Origin: Reyranella sp.
GTDB lineage: Bacteria; Pseudomonadota; Alphaproteobacteria; Reyranellales; Reyranellaceae
Assembly (NCBI GenBank): GCA_019750135.1
Contig: JAIEOV010000089.1
Coordinates: forward strand, 1 to 64,000
Direction of reading: 5' to 3'
Length of the DNA: 64,000 nucleotides
Below the pieces are notes generated by a model. The model ran no database searches. It worked only from the letters and a program-made list of their open reading frames with translations, and was not told the DNA's origin. Shown here piece by piece: positions 56,134-64,000 of the stretch. The position numbers and the translations under genes were made by a program. Position 1 is the stretch's first letter. Every line of letters begins with the position of its first letter.

Positions 56134-58548
56134 ATGGCGCTCTTGCGTAAACCCGCGTTGCAGCCGGCCGCCGCGGCACAGGCCTCGACGGCCCCGTCGA
56201 AGGCGGCAGCGCGCCGCCGAACCGGATCGCGCCTGCGCACGACGATCCGTCACAGTCTGCCCGTGCTGGGCGTGGTCATCGTGGTCGCGCTGGTCTCGGC
56301 CATCGCCTATGTCGTCTACGACGCCAACCGCCAGGGGGCTCGTACCCTCAGCAACGACCTGATCACGGCCATCGACCGGCGGGTCGGCGCCCAGATGCGC
56401 TCGTACCTCACGCCGCCTCAACAGTTCCTGGTGCTGGCCGACGCCGCGGGGGCGGGTCGCAACGCCATCGAGGCGGCGCCCGAAATGGAGCGGTTCGCGC
56501 GCTACGCCATCGGCAACATCCCGTCCGTCTCGGCCTTCAGCTACGCCGACGCCCAGGGGAACTACGTCTTCGTCGTGCGCAACGAGAAGGGCGGGTTCGA
56601 CACCAAGCTGATCGACCGGACCGAAGGCCGGCGGGTCACCTGGGAACGGCGTGACGGCAACAACAAGACGATCGCCATCGAGGAGGATCCCGGCGACACG
56701 TTCGATCCGCGCACGCGACCCTGGTTCCAGGGTGCCGAAAGCACGCGCAAGATGTTCTGGACCGAAAGCTACCTCTTCTACACGGTGCGCAAGCCCGGCC
56801 TCACGGTGGCGCTGCCGCGTTTCGACCATGACGGCAAGCTGCAGACCGTCATCGCCGTCGACATCGAGCTCGCCACGCTCTGTGCCTGGCTCGAACAGCT
56901 CCACATCGGCAGCCGCGGCCGGGCGATGATCGTCGATCCTTCGGGCCGCATCGTCGCCTATCCGGACGCCAATTGGCTGCCGGCCAATGAACCGGAGGCG
57001 AAGTCGCCGCGACTCGACGAGGTCGGCGATCCCGTGCTGACGCGCGCCTTCGACCTGCTGCGGGTCGAAGGCTACGGCCGCAAGATCCTGGACTTCGACC
57101 ATGAGCGCATCATCATCTCCTCCGAGCCGGTCCGGCGGCTGACCAGCCGCGACTGGATCGTATTGATCGTCGTGCCCGAGACCGACTTCGTGGGCTTCGT
57201 CGCCGACAGCGGCATCACCGCCCTCGTCATGTCGATCGCCGTGGTGCTGATCGTCGCCGGCCTGACCGGGCTGCTGGCCTGGCGCAACGTCCTGGCCGAA
57301 CGGCGCGCCGCCGAGGCGTCGATCCGGCAGGAGGCGCTGGAAGTCCGCACCCAGACCTTCATCGACCTGGCGCACGACGCCGTCTCCGCCGACGCGGAGG
57401 AAGCCGGCCTCGCCCGGGCGACCGAGAGCGCCGCCGCCGCCTGCTCGGCCAAGCGCGTCGCGATCTGGCGGCTGAGCCGCGACGGCCGCACCCTGACCTG
57501 CGAGGACTGCTTCGACAGCGACGTGCACGATCACACGATGGGCCTGGCGCTCCATCGCGACGAGATGCCCAACCTCTTCTCGGCGCTTGCCCAGGGAACG
57601 GCCATCGACACTACCGAAGCCGGCCAGGACAAGCGGACGTCGGAACTGTTCGCGACCTACCTGAAGCCGCTCGAGATCAGCAGCATCTATGTCGCGCCCA
57701 TCCTGATGACCGGGCGATTGATCGGCATGCTGACGATCGAGGATCCGCAGCGTGGCGATCAGGCGACGGGCCTGGCGACGTTCTGCGATGCCTTGTCGAT
57801 CCTGCTGGCGCTGCGTTTCACGGCCGCCGCGGCGCCGACGCCCGGCGCGTCGCAGGCGACGGTCGCCGCGGGGGCTGCGGCAGCGGCCCAGGAAAAGGCC
57901 GAACCCGTCGAGGTGCAGAGTAGCTTCGCCCAACGCGAGACGCGTCTCGAACGGACCCTGCTGGCCCAGAACGCGCCGATGGAAAGCCTGGTCGAGAGCG
58001 CGATCGACCGGGCGACGGTCGGCGTCATCAAGCTGCCGAACTGGACGACGGTCGCCCAGCGCCCGTCCGACAGCGGCCAGCGCACGGCGATGGACGCCAT
58101 CGTCCAGGAACTGCGGCGCACCATCGAGACGAGCGGCGTGTGCTACGCGGCCCTGCTCGACGACCAGATCGTATTGGCGGCCTTTCTGCGCGACCGCAGG
58201 TCGGTCGAGGGCAATGCGATGTGCCTGGCGACGGCGATGCTCGAGCTGCGCGACCGCCTGATCGAGCTGGAGGATCGCTGGAGCACCAGTCTCGACTTCC
58301 GCCTCGCCATCGACATCGGCACGATCATGGCCTCGACGGTCGGCACCGACCCACCGAGCCGCAACCTGTGGGGCGGCGCCATCGGCATCGCCAAGGTGCT
58401 GGCCGGCACCACGCCGCGTCGCACCATCGCGGCGTCCGAGACGGCCTACGATCTTCTGTCGAACCAGTTCCTGTTCCGCCCGCGCGGCAGCTACTTCCTG
58501 CCCGAAACCGGCAACATGCGCACCTTCGTGATGGTCGGCCGCATATGA
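56134..58548 (+). CDS. Membrane sensor: dCache-like periplasmic domain, GAF-like domain, degenerate class III cyclase-like C-terminus
   Basis: TM segments flank a cache-like region (RTRPWFQGAESTRKMFWTESYLF); C-terminal FRLAIDIGTIMASTVGTDPPSRNLWGGAIGIAKVLAGTTPRRTIAASETAYDLL. Confidence 0.8.
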   Translation: MALLRKPALQPAAAAQASTAPSKAAARRRTGSRLRTTIRHSLPVLGVVIVVALVSAIAYVVYDANRQGARTLSNDLITAIDRRVGAQMRSYLTPPQQFLVLADAAGAGRNAIEAAPEMERFARYAIGNIPSVSAFSYADAQGNYVFVVRNEKGGFDTKLIDRTEGRRVTWERRDGNNKTIAIEEDPGDTFDPRTRPWFQGAESTRKMFWTESYLFYTVRKPGLTVALPRFDHDGKLQTVIAVDIELATLCAWLEQLHIGSRGRAMIVDPSGRIVAYPDANWLPANEPEAKSPRLDEVGDPVLTRAFDLLRVEGYGRKILDFDHERIIISSEPVRRLTSRDWIVLIVVPETDFVGFVADSGITALVMSIAVVLIVAGLTGLLAWRNVLAERRAAEASIRQEALEVRTQTFIDLAHDAVSADAEEAGLARATESAAAACSAKRVAIWRLSRDGRTLTCEDCFDSDVHDHTMGLALHRDEMPNLFSALAQGTAIDTTEAGQDKRTSELFATYLKPLEISSIYVAPILMTGRLIGMLTIEDPQRGDQATGLATFCDALSILLALRFTAAAAPTPGASQATVAAGAAAAAQEKAEPVEVQSSFAQRETRLERTLLAQNAPMESLVESAIDRATVGVIKLPNWTTVAQRPSDSGQRTAMDAIVQELRRTIETSGVCYAALLDDQIVLAAFLRDRRSVEGNAMCLATAMLELRDRLIELEDRWSTSLDFRLAIDIGTIMASTVGTDPPSRNLWGGAIGIAKVLAGTTPRRTIAASETAYDLLSNQFLFRPRGSYFLPETGNMRTFVMVGRI

Positions 58549-59369
58549 TCGCTCGCGCCCAGCGCTACAACCCGCGCCCGTGGCCGCGCCGCGTGCTGGC
58601 CGCCTTCGGCGCCGCGACGATCTCCGGCACCAGGCGGCTGCTGCTGTTCATGTCGTTTGCCACGACCGTCGCCTTCGTGGCGTTTCGGCGCGAGGCATGG
58701 CGCGGCCCTGTGTCGATCGAGTTCAACCGCATGCTGCGCGAGGTAGCGGTGCGCTCGCTGTGGACCACCATCGTGACCGGCATGCTGGTGGGCTTCGCGC
58801 TGGTTACGCAGGCCGTCTACTGGCTGGCGCAGACCGGCACGACCGGCCTGGTCGGCCCGGTGATCGTCATCCTGCTGATCCGCGAGCTGGTGCCGATCCT
58901 GGTCGGCCTGATCGTGTTCGGCAGGAGCGGCACGGCAACGCTGATCGAGCTCGGCGAGGCGCAGCCCAAGGGCTGGCTCCGTTTGCTGGAGATCCAAGGC
59001 CTCGATCCGCTGGCGCTGCTGGTGCTGCCGCGCGCCGTGGCCTTCGCCATCGGCGCGTTCTGCCTGGCCACCGTGCTGCTCTGCTCGACCATGCTGACCA
59101 GCTACTTCCTGGCCTACGGGCTGCAGCTGATCGCCTACTCGGTCTGGGATTTCGCCGACGCGGTGCTGCGGGCGATGAAGATCCAGGACTTCATCGTTCC
59201 GCCGCTGAAGTGCATCATCATCGGCTACATGGTGGCGCTGACTTGCTGCTCCACCGGCCTCGGCCGCCGCGACGAATCCGATGAGCTGCAGCGGCTGGTG
59301 CCGCGCGGCTTCGTGCGCTCGGCACTGGCCATCCTGCTGGTCAACACCTTGTTCGACCTGGTGGTCTGA
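58545..59369 (+). CDS. MlaE-type ABC permease (MCE-associated)
   Basis: IRELVPILVGLIVFGRSGTATLIELGEAQPKGWLRLLEIQGLDPLALLVLPRAVAFAIG; next to an MCE gene. Confidence 0.88.
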   Translation: MIARAQRYNPRPWPRRVLAAFGAATISGTRRLLLFMSFATTVAFVAFRREAWRGPVSIEFNRMLREVAVRSLWTTIVTGMLVGFALVTQAVYWLAQTGTTGLVGPVIVILLIRELVPILVGLIVFGRSGTATLIELGEAQPKGWLRLLEIQGLDPLALLVLPRAVAFAIGAFCLATVLLCSTMLTSYFLAYGLQLIAYSVWDFADAVLRAMKIQDFIVPPLKCIIIGYMVALTCCSTGLGRRDESDELQRLVPRGFVRSALAILLVNTLFDLVV

Positions 59370-60073
59370 TGGCAGCGCGTTCCGGCCGATCGGTCCTGTC
59401 CCTCCAGGACGTCGCCCTGGCCGACGGCCAGTTCTCCGCCCATACCGCGCGCCTCGACCTCGAACTGCCGCACGGCCAGGTGGCGCTGCTCCAGGTCGAG
59501 GACGAGCACGACGCCACCATGCTGGTCGACCTCTGCCTTGGGCTCGCCGATCCCGGTGCCGGCCAGGTTCGCTTTCTCGGCGTCGACTGGACCGCCAGCA
59601 CGCCGCGCGAGCGCTTCCATCACCGACGTCGCATCGGCGCCGTGGTGCAGACCGACGTCTGGCCGTCGCACATGACGGTGCTGGAATCGATCCTGGTGGC
59701 CCGTTCCTACCATTTCAAGCAACCGCGCGCCGAGGCCATCGCCGACGCCACCGAGCTCGCGCGGCTGTTCGGCCTGCCCGGCCTGCCGGCCGGTCGGCGC
59801 GAGACCACGCCCATGCGCGCCCTGGTGCGGGCCGCCTGCGTGCGCGGATTTCTCGGCTCGCCCGACCTGATCGTGGTACAGGATCAGGTGCTCGACCAGT
59901 CTTCCGACCTCGCGGTGCCGATGGCGCAGGCGATCTCGGCGGCGTGCGACCGCGGCGCCACGGTGTTGTGGATCACCCCCAGCCTGGCGACGCAGGCCGC
60001 GCAGTTCGTCCAACCGAACCAGGCGTTCCGGCTGGGCGACCAGGGACTGGTCCGGGTGCGGAGGTCACGATGA
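59369..60073 (+). CDS. MlaF-like ABC ATPase homologue lacking Walker A, Walker B, signature and H-switch residues
   Basis: Colinear with MlaF-type NBDs (IGAVVQTDVWPSHMTVLESI) but has LQVEDEHDATML, ETTPMRALVRAACV, PDLIVVQDQVLD, LWITPS. Confidence 0.8.
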   Translation: MAARSGRSVLSLQDVALADGQFSAHTARLDLELPHGQVALLQVEDEHDATMLVDLCLGLADPGAGQVRFLGVDWTASTPRERFHHRRRIGAVVQTDVWPSHMTVLESILVARSYHFKQPRAEAIADATELARLFGLPGLPAGRRETTPMRALVRAACVRGFLGSPDLIVVQDQVLDQSSDLAVPMAQAISAACDRGATVLWITPSLATQAAQFVQPNQAFRLGDQGLVRVRRSR

Positions 60074-61065
60074 AGCGCTCGATCTTCGGCGTCTACCAGT
60101 TCGACGAGGTCGTCGGCGCAGTGGTGCTGGCCTGCATCGGCGTGTTCGTCGCGGTGCTGATCAATGCCGGCCTGCTCAAGGACTGGTTCCAGCCCTCCTT
60201 CACGCTGCGCATCCTGCTGCCCGACGAGGGCGTCTCCGGCTTGGCACCGGGCGCCGAAGTCCAGGTGCTGGGCACGCGCGCCGGCGAGGTGCGCCGCATT
60301 GTCATCGATCCCAACCAGCGCATGCACGCCGTGGCGCGCGTCGAGGACCAGATGCGGCCGTTCATCCGGCGTGACTCGGTGGTGTCGATCCGCCGCCAGT
60401 TCGGCGTCGCGGGCGCCGCCTTCATCGACATCCAGCGCGGCGTCGGGCCGGAGCTCGACTGGTCCTACGCCGTGATCGCGGCGACCACGGAACGTGGGGC
60501 GACCGATTCGCTCGGCGAGATGATCGACGAGCTGCGCAGCAAGATCACGCCCGTGATCGACGAAATTCACAAAGCGGTGCTCGCATTCAACGCCGTCGCC
60601 AGGCGCATCACAGATCCGCAGGGGCCGCTGGAGCAGACGCTGGCCTCCGCTGCCGGCATCGCGCGCAAGGTCGAGAGCGGCCAGGGCCTGGCCGGGCGGC
60701 TGATCAGCGACGACAAGCTGTCGACCGACCTCGAGGCGACGCTGGTCAGCGTGCGCGAGCTTGCCGCCCAGCTCGAGCGCACCTCCAAGGATCCGCGCAT
60801 CACCCAGATCCTGGTGAAGACCGATTCGATCTTGACCTCGCTGCAGACGACGACCCGCAATCTCGCGGCGACGACGCCGCAGATCACGCGCAGTGTGCAG
60901 GACACGACCGACGCGATGCCGGCCACCTTGCTGCAAGCCCAGATCGCCGCGCGGGAGCTGGAGCTGCTGCTCGGGCAGTTGCGCCATCACTGGCTGTTCG
61001 GCGGCGGCGGCAGCGCGCCCGCTCAGCCCTCTCGCCGCGCGCCCGCGGTCGAGGTGCGGCCGTGA
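60070..61065 (+). CDS. MCE/MlaD family protein
   Basis: VAVLINAGLLKDWFQPSFTLRILLPDEGVSGLAPGAEVQVLGTRAGEVRRIVID. Confidence 0.93.
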   Translation: MKRSIFGVYQFDEVVGAVVLACIGVFVAVLINAGLLKDWFQPSFTLRILLPDEGVSGLAPGAEVQVLGTRAGEVRRIVIDPNQRMHAVARVEDQMRPFIRRDSVVSIRRQFGVAGAAFIDIQRGVGPELDWSYAVIAATTERGATDSLGEMIDELRSKITPVIDEIHKAVLAFNAVARRITDPQGPLEQTLASAAGIARKVESGQGLAGRLISDDKLSTDLEATLVSVRELAAQLERTSKDPRITQILVKTDSILTSLQTTTRNLAATTPQITRSVQDTTDAMPATLLQAQIAARELELLLGQLRHHWLFGGGGSAPAQPSRRAPAVEVRP

Positions 61066-61973
61066 TGCGCCAGCCGCTGGCGTTGCTGTCGGCGCTGGCT
61101 CTCGCCGCCTGCGGCGGCGGCACACCGGCCGATCCCGGTCCGCCGCCCGACATCAAGCTCGACCAGGCCAACGCGGCCGGCACGCAGGCCTTGTCGATGG
61201 ACCTGCCGAGCGTGGCGGTGCGCCAGTACAAGGTGGCGCTGTCGCGCGCCTATGAACGCGACGATGCCGGCGCCATCGGCGACGTCGCCTACAATCTGGC
61301 GCTGGCGCAGATGAAGGCGGGCGATTCGAAAGCGGCCATCGCCACCGCACGCGAGGCGCGGGCCGAGCTTGTGCGGCGCCGCGCCGCGGTGCCGCCGGAG
61401 CTTATCCTGGTGCAGTCCGCCGCTTCCTATCGCACCGGCGATCTCGGCGCCGCGGCGGGCGCGGCGCAGGAGGTGATCGACAGCGGCGCCAAGGACCCCG
61501 ACGCCATACGCCGCGCCTGGTTCATTCGCGGCCTTGTCGCGGCCGACCGCAGCGATGCCACCGGCCTCGCCCAGGCGATCGCCGCCCTTGCGCCGCCGAC
61601 CAAGCAGGCCGACCTCGAAGCCGACCGTCAGGAGCTGCAGGGCCGCGCCGCCTTGCTGGCCGGCGATTCGGCCGCAGCGCTGACCCTGTTCGAGCAATCC
61701 GCCGCCAATCGCCAGCAGGCGCTCGACTACCGCGGCATGGCGCGCGCCCTGTCGCTGGCCGGCGATGCGGCCTTGCGATCCGGCCGCGCCGCCGACGCCG
61801 CCGATTTCTTCCTGCGCGCCGGGCGAAGCGCCCTGCTCCAGGGCGACACGGCGACGGCCACGCCGCTGCTGAAGCGCGCCGAGGATCTCGGCAAGCAGAC
61901 CGGCCAGACCGGAATCGTCGAGGAGGTCGCGCGGCTGCGCAGAGTGGCGGCCGCGCAGTCGGCGAAAACATAA
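61062..61973 (+). CDS. TPR-like lipoprotein
   Basis: Lipobox LSALALAACGGG; repeated helical A/L-rich units. Confidence 0.8.
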   Translation: MMRQPLALLSALALAACGGGTPADPGPPPDIKLDQANAAGTQALSMDLPSVAVRQYKVALSRAYERDDAGAIGDVAYNLALAQMKAGDSKAAIATAREARAELVRRRAAVPPELILVQSAASYRTGDLGAAAGAAQEVIDSGAKDPDAIRRAWFIRGLVAADRSDATGLAQAIAALAPPTKQADLEADRQELQGRAALLAGDSAAALTLFEQSAANRQQALDYRGMARALSLAGDAALRSGRAADAADFFLRAGRSALLQGDTATATPLLKRAEDLGKQTGQTGIVEEVARLRRVAAAQSAKT

Positions 61974-61986
61974 GCAATTCTTTGCT

Positions 61987-62844
61987 TTAGCCGAGCCCCG
62001 CAACGGCCAGACGTCCCGCCTCGGCGATGACGGTATTGCGGGCGTCGTCCGGGATCGTCGATTCCGTGTAGTAGGTCGTGATCAGGATCGGCGAACGGCC
62101 GGGCGGAAGGGCGATCGCGACGTCGTTGGCGGTGCCGTTGTTGCCGCTGCCGGTCTTGTCGCCGACCTTCCAGTCCGCGGGGATGCCGGCACGCAGGCGG
62201 CGGGCGCCCGTCTTGCTGGCCATCAGCCAGCCGATCAACTGATCGCGCGACGATGCGGACAGGGCATCTCCAATCAGCAGGCGCTGCATGGTGTCGAGCA
62301 TGGCGACGGGCGTCGTGGTGTCGCGCGGATCGCCGGGCTTTGCCTCGTTGAGTTCAGTTTCGATGCGATCGAGGCGCGTCGACCGGTCTCCCAGCGACCG
62401 CGCATAGGTGGTCAGCCCGGCCGGCCCGCCGAAGCTCGCGAGCATCAGGTTGCCCGCCGTGTTGTCGCTCAGCGTCACCGCCGCCTCGCAGATCTCCGCC
62501 ATCGTCATGCCGGCGAGGCCGACATGCTGCTTGGTCACCGGCGAATAGGTGACGAGGTCCCTGTCGGTGAAAAAGACGCGGCGGTCGAGCTTCTCCTCGC
62601 CGCGATCGACCCGGGCCAGCACGAAGGCTGCAGCCAGGAACTTGAAGGTGCTGCACAACGGGAACAGCTCCTCGGCGCGATGACCGACGCGACGGCCGCT
62701 GGCGGTATCGATCGCCGCCACCCCCAGCCGTCCGCCGTTGCGGCGCTCGAGCTCGGCAAGCCGGAATGTTGCATCGTCTGCGAAGGCTGGAAGGGCCAGC
62801 AACGGCGCCGCGAGGAAGCTGCGGCGCGCGATCGAAGCAGGCAT
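61987..62844 (-). CDS. bla: Class A beta-lactamase
   Basis: CSTFKF (S70xxK73), SDN (130 loop), ELNEA (E166), KTGSG (234 box); twin-Arg-like start MPASIARRSFLAAPLLALPAFA. Confidence 0.94.
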   Translation of the reverse strand: MPASIARRSFLAAPLLALPAFADDATFRLAELERRNGGRLGVAAIDTASGRRVGHRAEELFPLCSTFKFLAAAFVLARVDRGEEKLDRRVFFTDRDLVTYSPVTKQHVGLAGMTMAEICEAAVTLSDNTAGNLMLASFGGPAGLTTYARSLGDRSTRLDRIETELNEAKPGDPRDTTTPVAMLDTMQRLLIGDALSASSRDQLIGWLMASKTGARRLRAGIPADWKVGDKTGSGNNGTANDVAIALPPGRSPILITTYYTESTIPDDARNTVIAEAGRLAVAGLG

Positions 62845-62961
62845 GGTCTCTCCATTATTCGAAGGGATGCCTGCGTGGCCGAGCAATATGGCGTGGGAAA
62901 GGCCTTATCCGCTGCAGCGTCCCTGCGCTAAGCTCAGCGTCGCCAAAAGGGGGAATGCGTA

Positions 62962-63450
62962 ATGGTTCTGGGTATGTCGATCGAGACGTTCACCTTCGTG
63001 CACGTCGTCATCAGTCTGGTCGGCATCATGACCGGCTTCATCGTCGTCGCGTTGATGCTTCAGAGCGCACCGATCGCCGGCTGGAACGCCTTCTTCCTGA
63101 TCTCGACCATCCTGACCAGCGTCACCGGCTACTTCTTCCCGATCAAGGGACTGACGCCCGCTCATGTGGTGGGCGCGATCTCGCTGGCGATCCTGGCCGT
63201 GGCGCTGTACGCGATGTACGGCCAGAAGCTCTTCGGTCCGTGGCGCAAAGTCTATGTCGCGACGGCGGTCGCGGCGCTCTATCTCAACTTCTTCGTCGCG
63301 ATCGTCCAGTCGTTCAACAAGTTTGCGTACCTGAACAAGTTCGCGCCGACCGGTGGCGAGCCGCCCTTCGCCGTGGTGCAGGGCCTCGTGCTGATCGGGT
63401 TCATCATCCTGGGTATTGCGGCGGTGCGACGCTACCGTCCGGTCGACTGA
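62962..63450 (+). CDS. Integral membrane hypothetical protein
   Basis: About five TM segments: FTFVHVVISLVGIMTGFIVVALML... Confidence 0.75.
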   Translation: MVLGMSIETFTFVHVVISLVGIMTGFIVVALMLQSAPIAGWNAFFLISTILTSVTGYFFPIKGLTPAHVVGAISLAILAVALYAMYGQKLFGPWRKVYVATAVAALYLNFFVAIVQSFNKFAYLNKFAPTGGEPPFAVVQGLVLIGFIILGIAAVRRYRPVD

Positions 63451-63460
63451 GGAGGAAACC

Positions 63461-64000
63461 ATGCTGAAGACGGCTTTTGTCGGTCTGCTTCTCGCCGCAT
63501 CGCTCGGATCGGCGAGCGCCCAGGCCCAAACGGGCACGGTCGATCGGCTCTACGCCATGGATTGCGGCCACAATGCCGCGACCGACCAGTCGCGCTGGTC
63601 GCCGGGCGTCAATGTCGGCAAGCCGATCGAACTGTCCGACAACTGCTACCTGATCCGCCATGGTTCGGACTGGCTGTTGTGGGACACGGGCTACCCCGAT
63701 GCGATCGCCGAGAAGCCGGTCACCGGCCCGCTCGGCACGGCAACGCGGGCCAAGACGCTGGCGGCGCAGCTGGCCGAGGCCGGCGTCAAGCCGGCCGACA
63801 TCAAGTACGTCGCGGTCTCGCACCATCACGGCGACCATATCGGCAATGTCGACATGTTCCCCGACTCGACACTGTTGATGCAGAAGGCCGAGTTCGACTT
63901 CGCCTTCGCTCCCGACAAGAAGCCGCCGTTCAAGGCCGAGCGGCCGATCCGCAAGCTCGAGGGCGACCTCGACGTGTTCGGCGACGGCAGCGCCACCATC
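63461..64000 (+). CDS. Metallo-beta-lactamase-fold hydrolase, AHL lactonase-like (3' end outside the window)
   Basis: ATG 63461 after GGAGGAAACC; signal peptide; YLIRHGSDWLLWDTGYPDA; VSHHHGDHIGN metal motif. Confidence 0.88.
   Translation, partial: MLKTAFVGLLLAASLGSASAQAQTGTVDRLYAMDCGHNAATDQSRWSPGVNVGKPIELSDNCYLIRHGSDWLLWDTGYPDAIAEKPVTGPLGTATRAKTLAAQLAEAGVKPADIKYVAVSHHHGDHIGNVDMFPDSTLLMQKAEFDFAFAPDKKPPFKAERPIRKLEGDLDVFGDGSATI

Noticed and set aside
55606-57933. 775-aa minus-strand ORF
   Set aside because: Antisense shadow of the Fsr-like and sensor genes.

Overview
64 kb GC-rich window with alphaproteobacterial character (a Rhodospirillales/Hyphomicrobiales-like lineage is my inference). 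Most of it is ordinary metabolic and transport coding: a LivHMGF branched-chain amino-acid ABC operon, Bug-type binding proteins, TauD-type dioxygenases, amidases and an M20 hydrolase, class C serine hydrolases, MFS transporters, a class A beta-lactamase and many regulators. The main non-routine observations are: (1) a glutaredoxin-DinB fusion (25208-25960) whose CxxC motif is encoded as UGA-x-x-Cys, with a 17-nt perfect hairpin starting 11 nt after the UGA. This is a candidate selenoprotein that the ORF track cuts at the UGA. (2) A tightly overlapping five-gene operon (56134-61973) coding for a cache/GAF-like/pseudo-cyclase membrane sensor, an MlaE-type permease, an ABC ATPase homologue that has lost every catalytic motif, an MCE protein and a lipoprotein. 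(3) Paired dyad operators over an SRPBCC-ArsR operon, one covering the ribosome binding site and start codon. (4) A two-copy palindromic repeat family with TCTTCCGGA/TCCGGAAGA ends. (5) A textbook-looking EcfG-type general stress promoter. No CRISPR array, rRNA or confident tRNA was seen. All calls come from reading the sequence; no database search was run.
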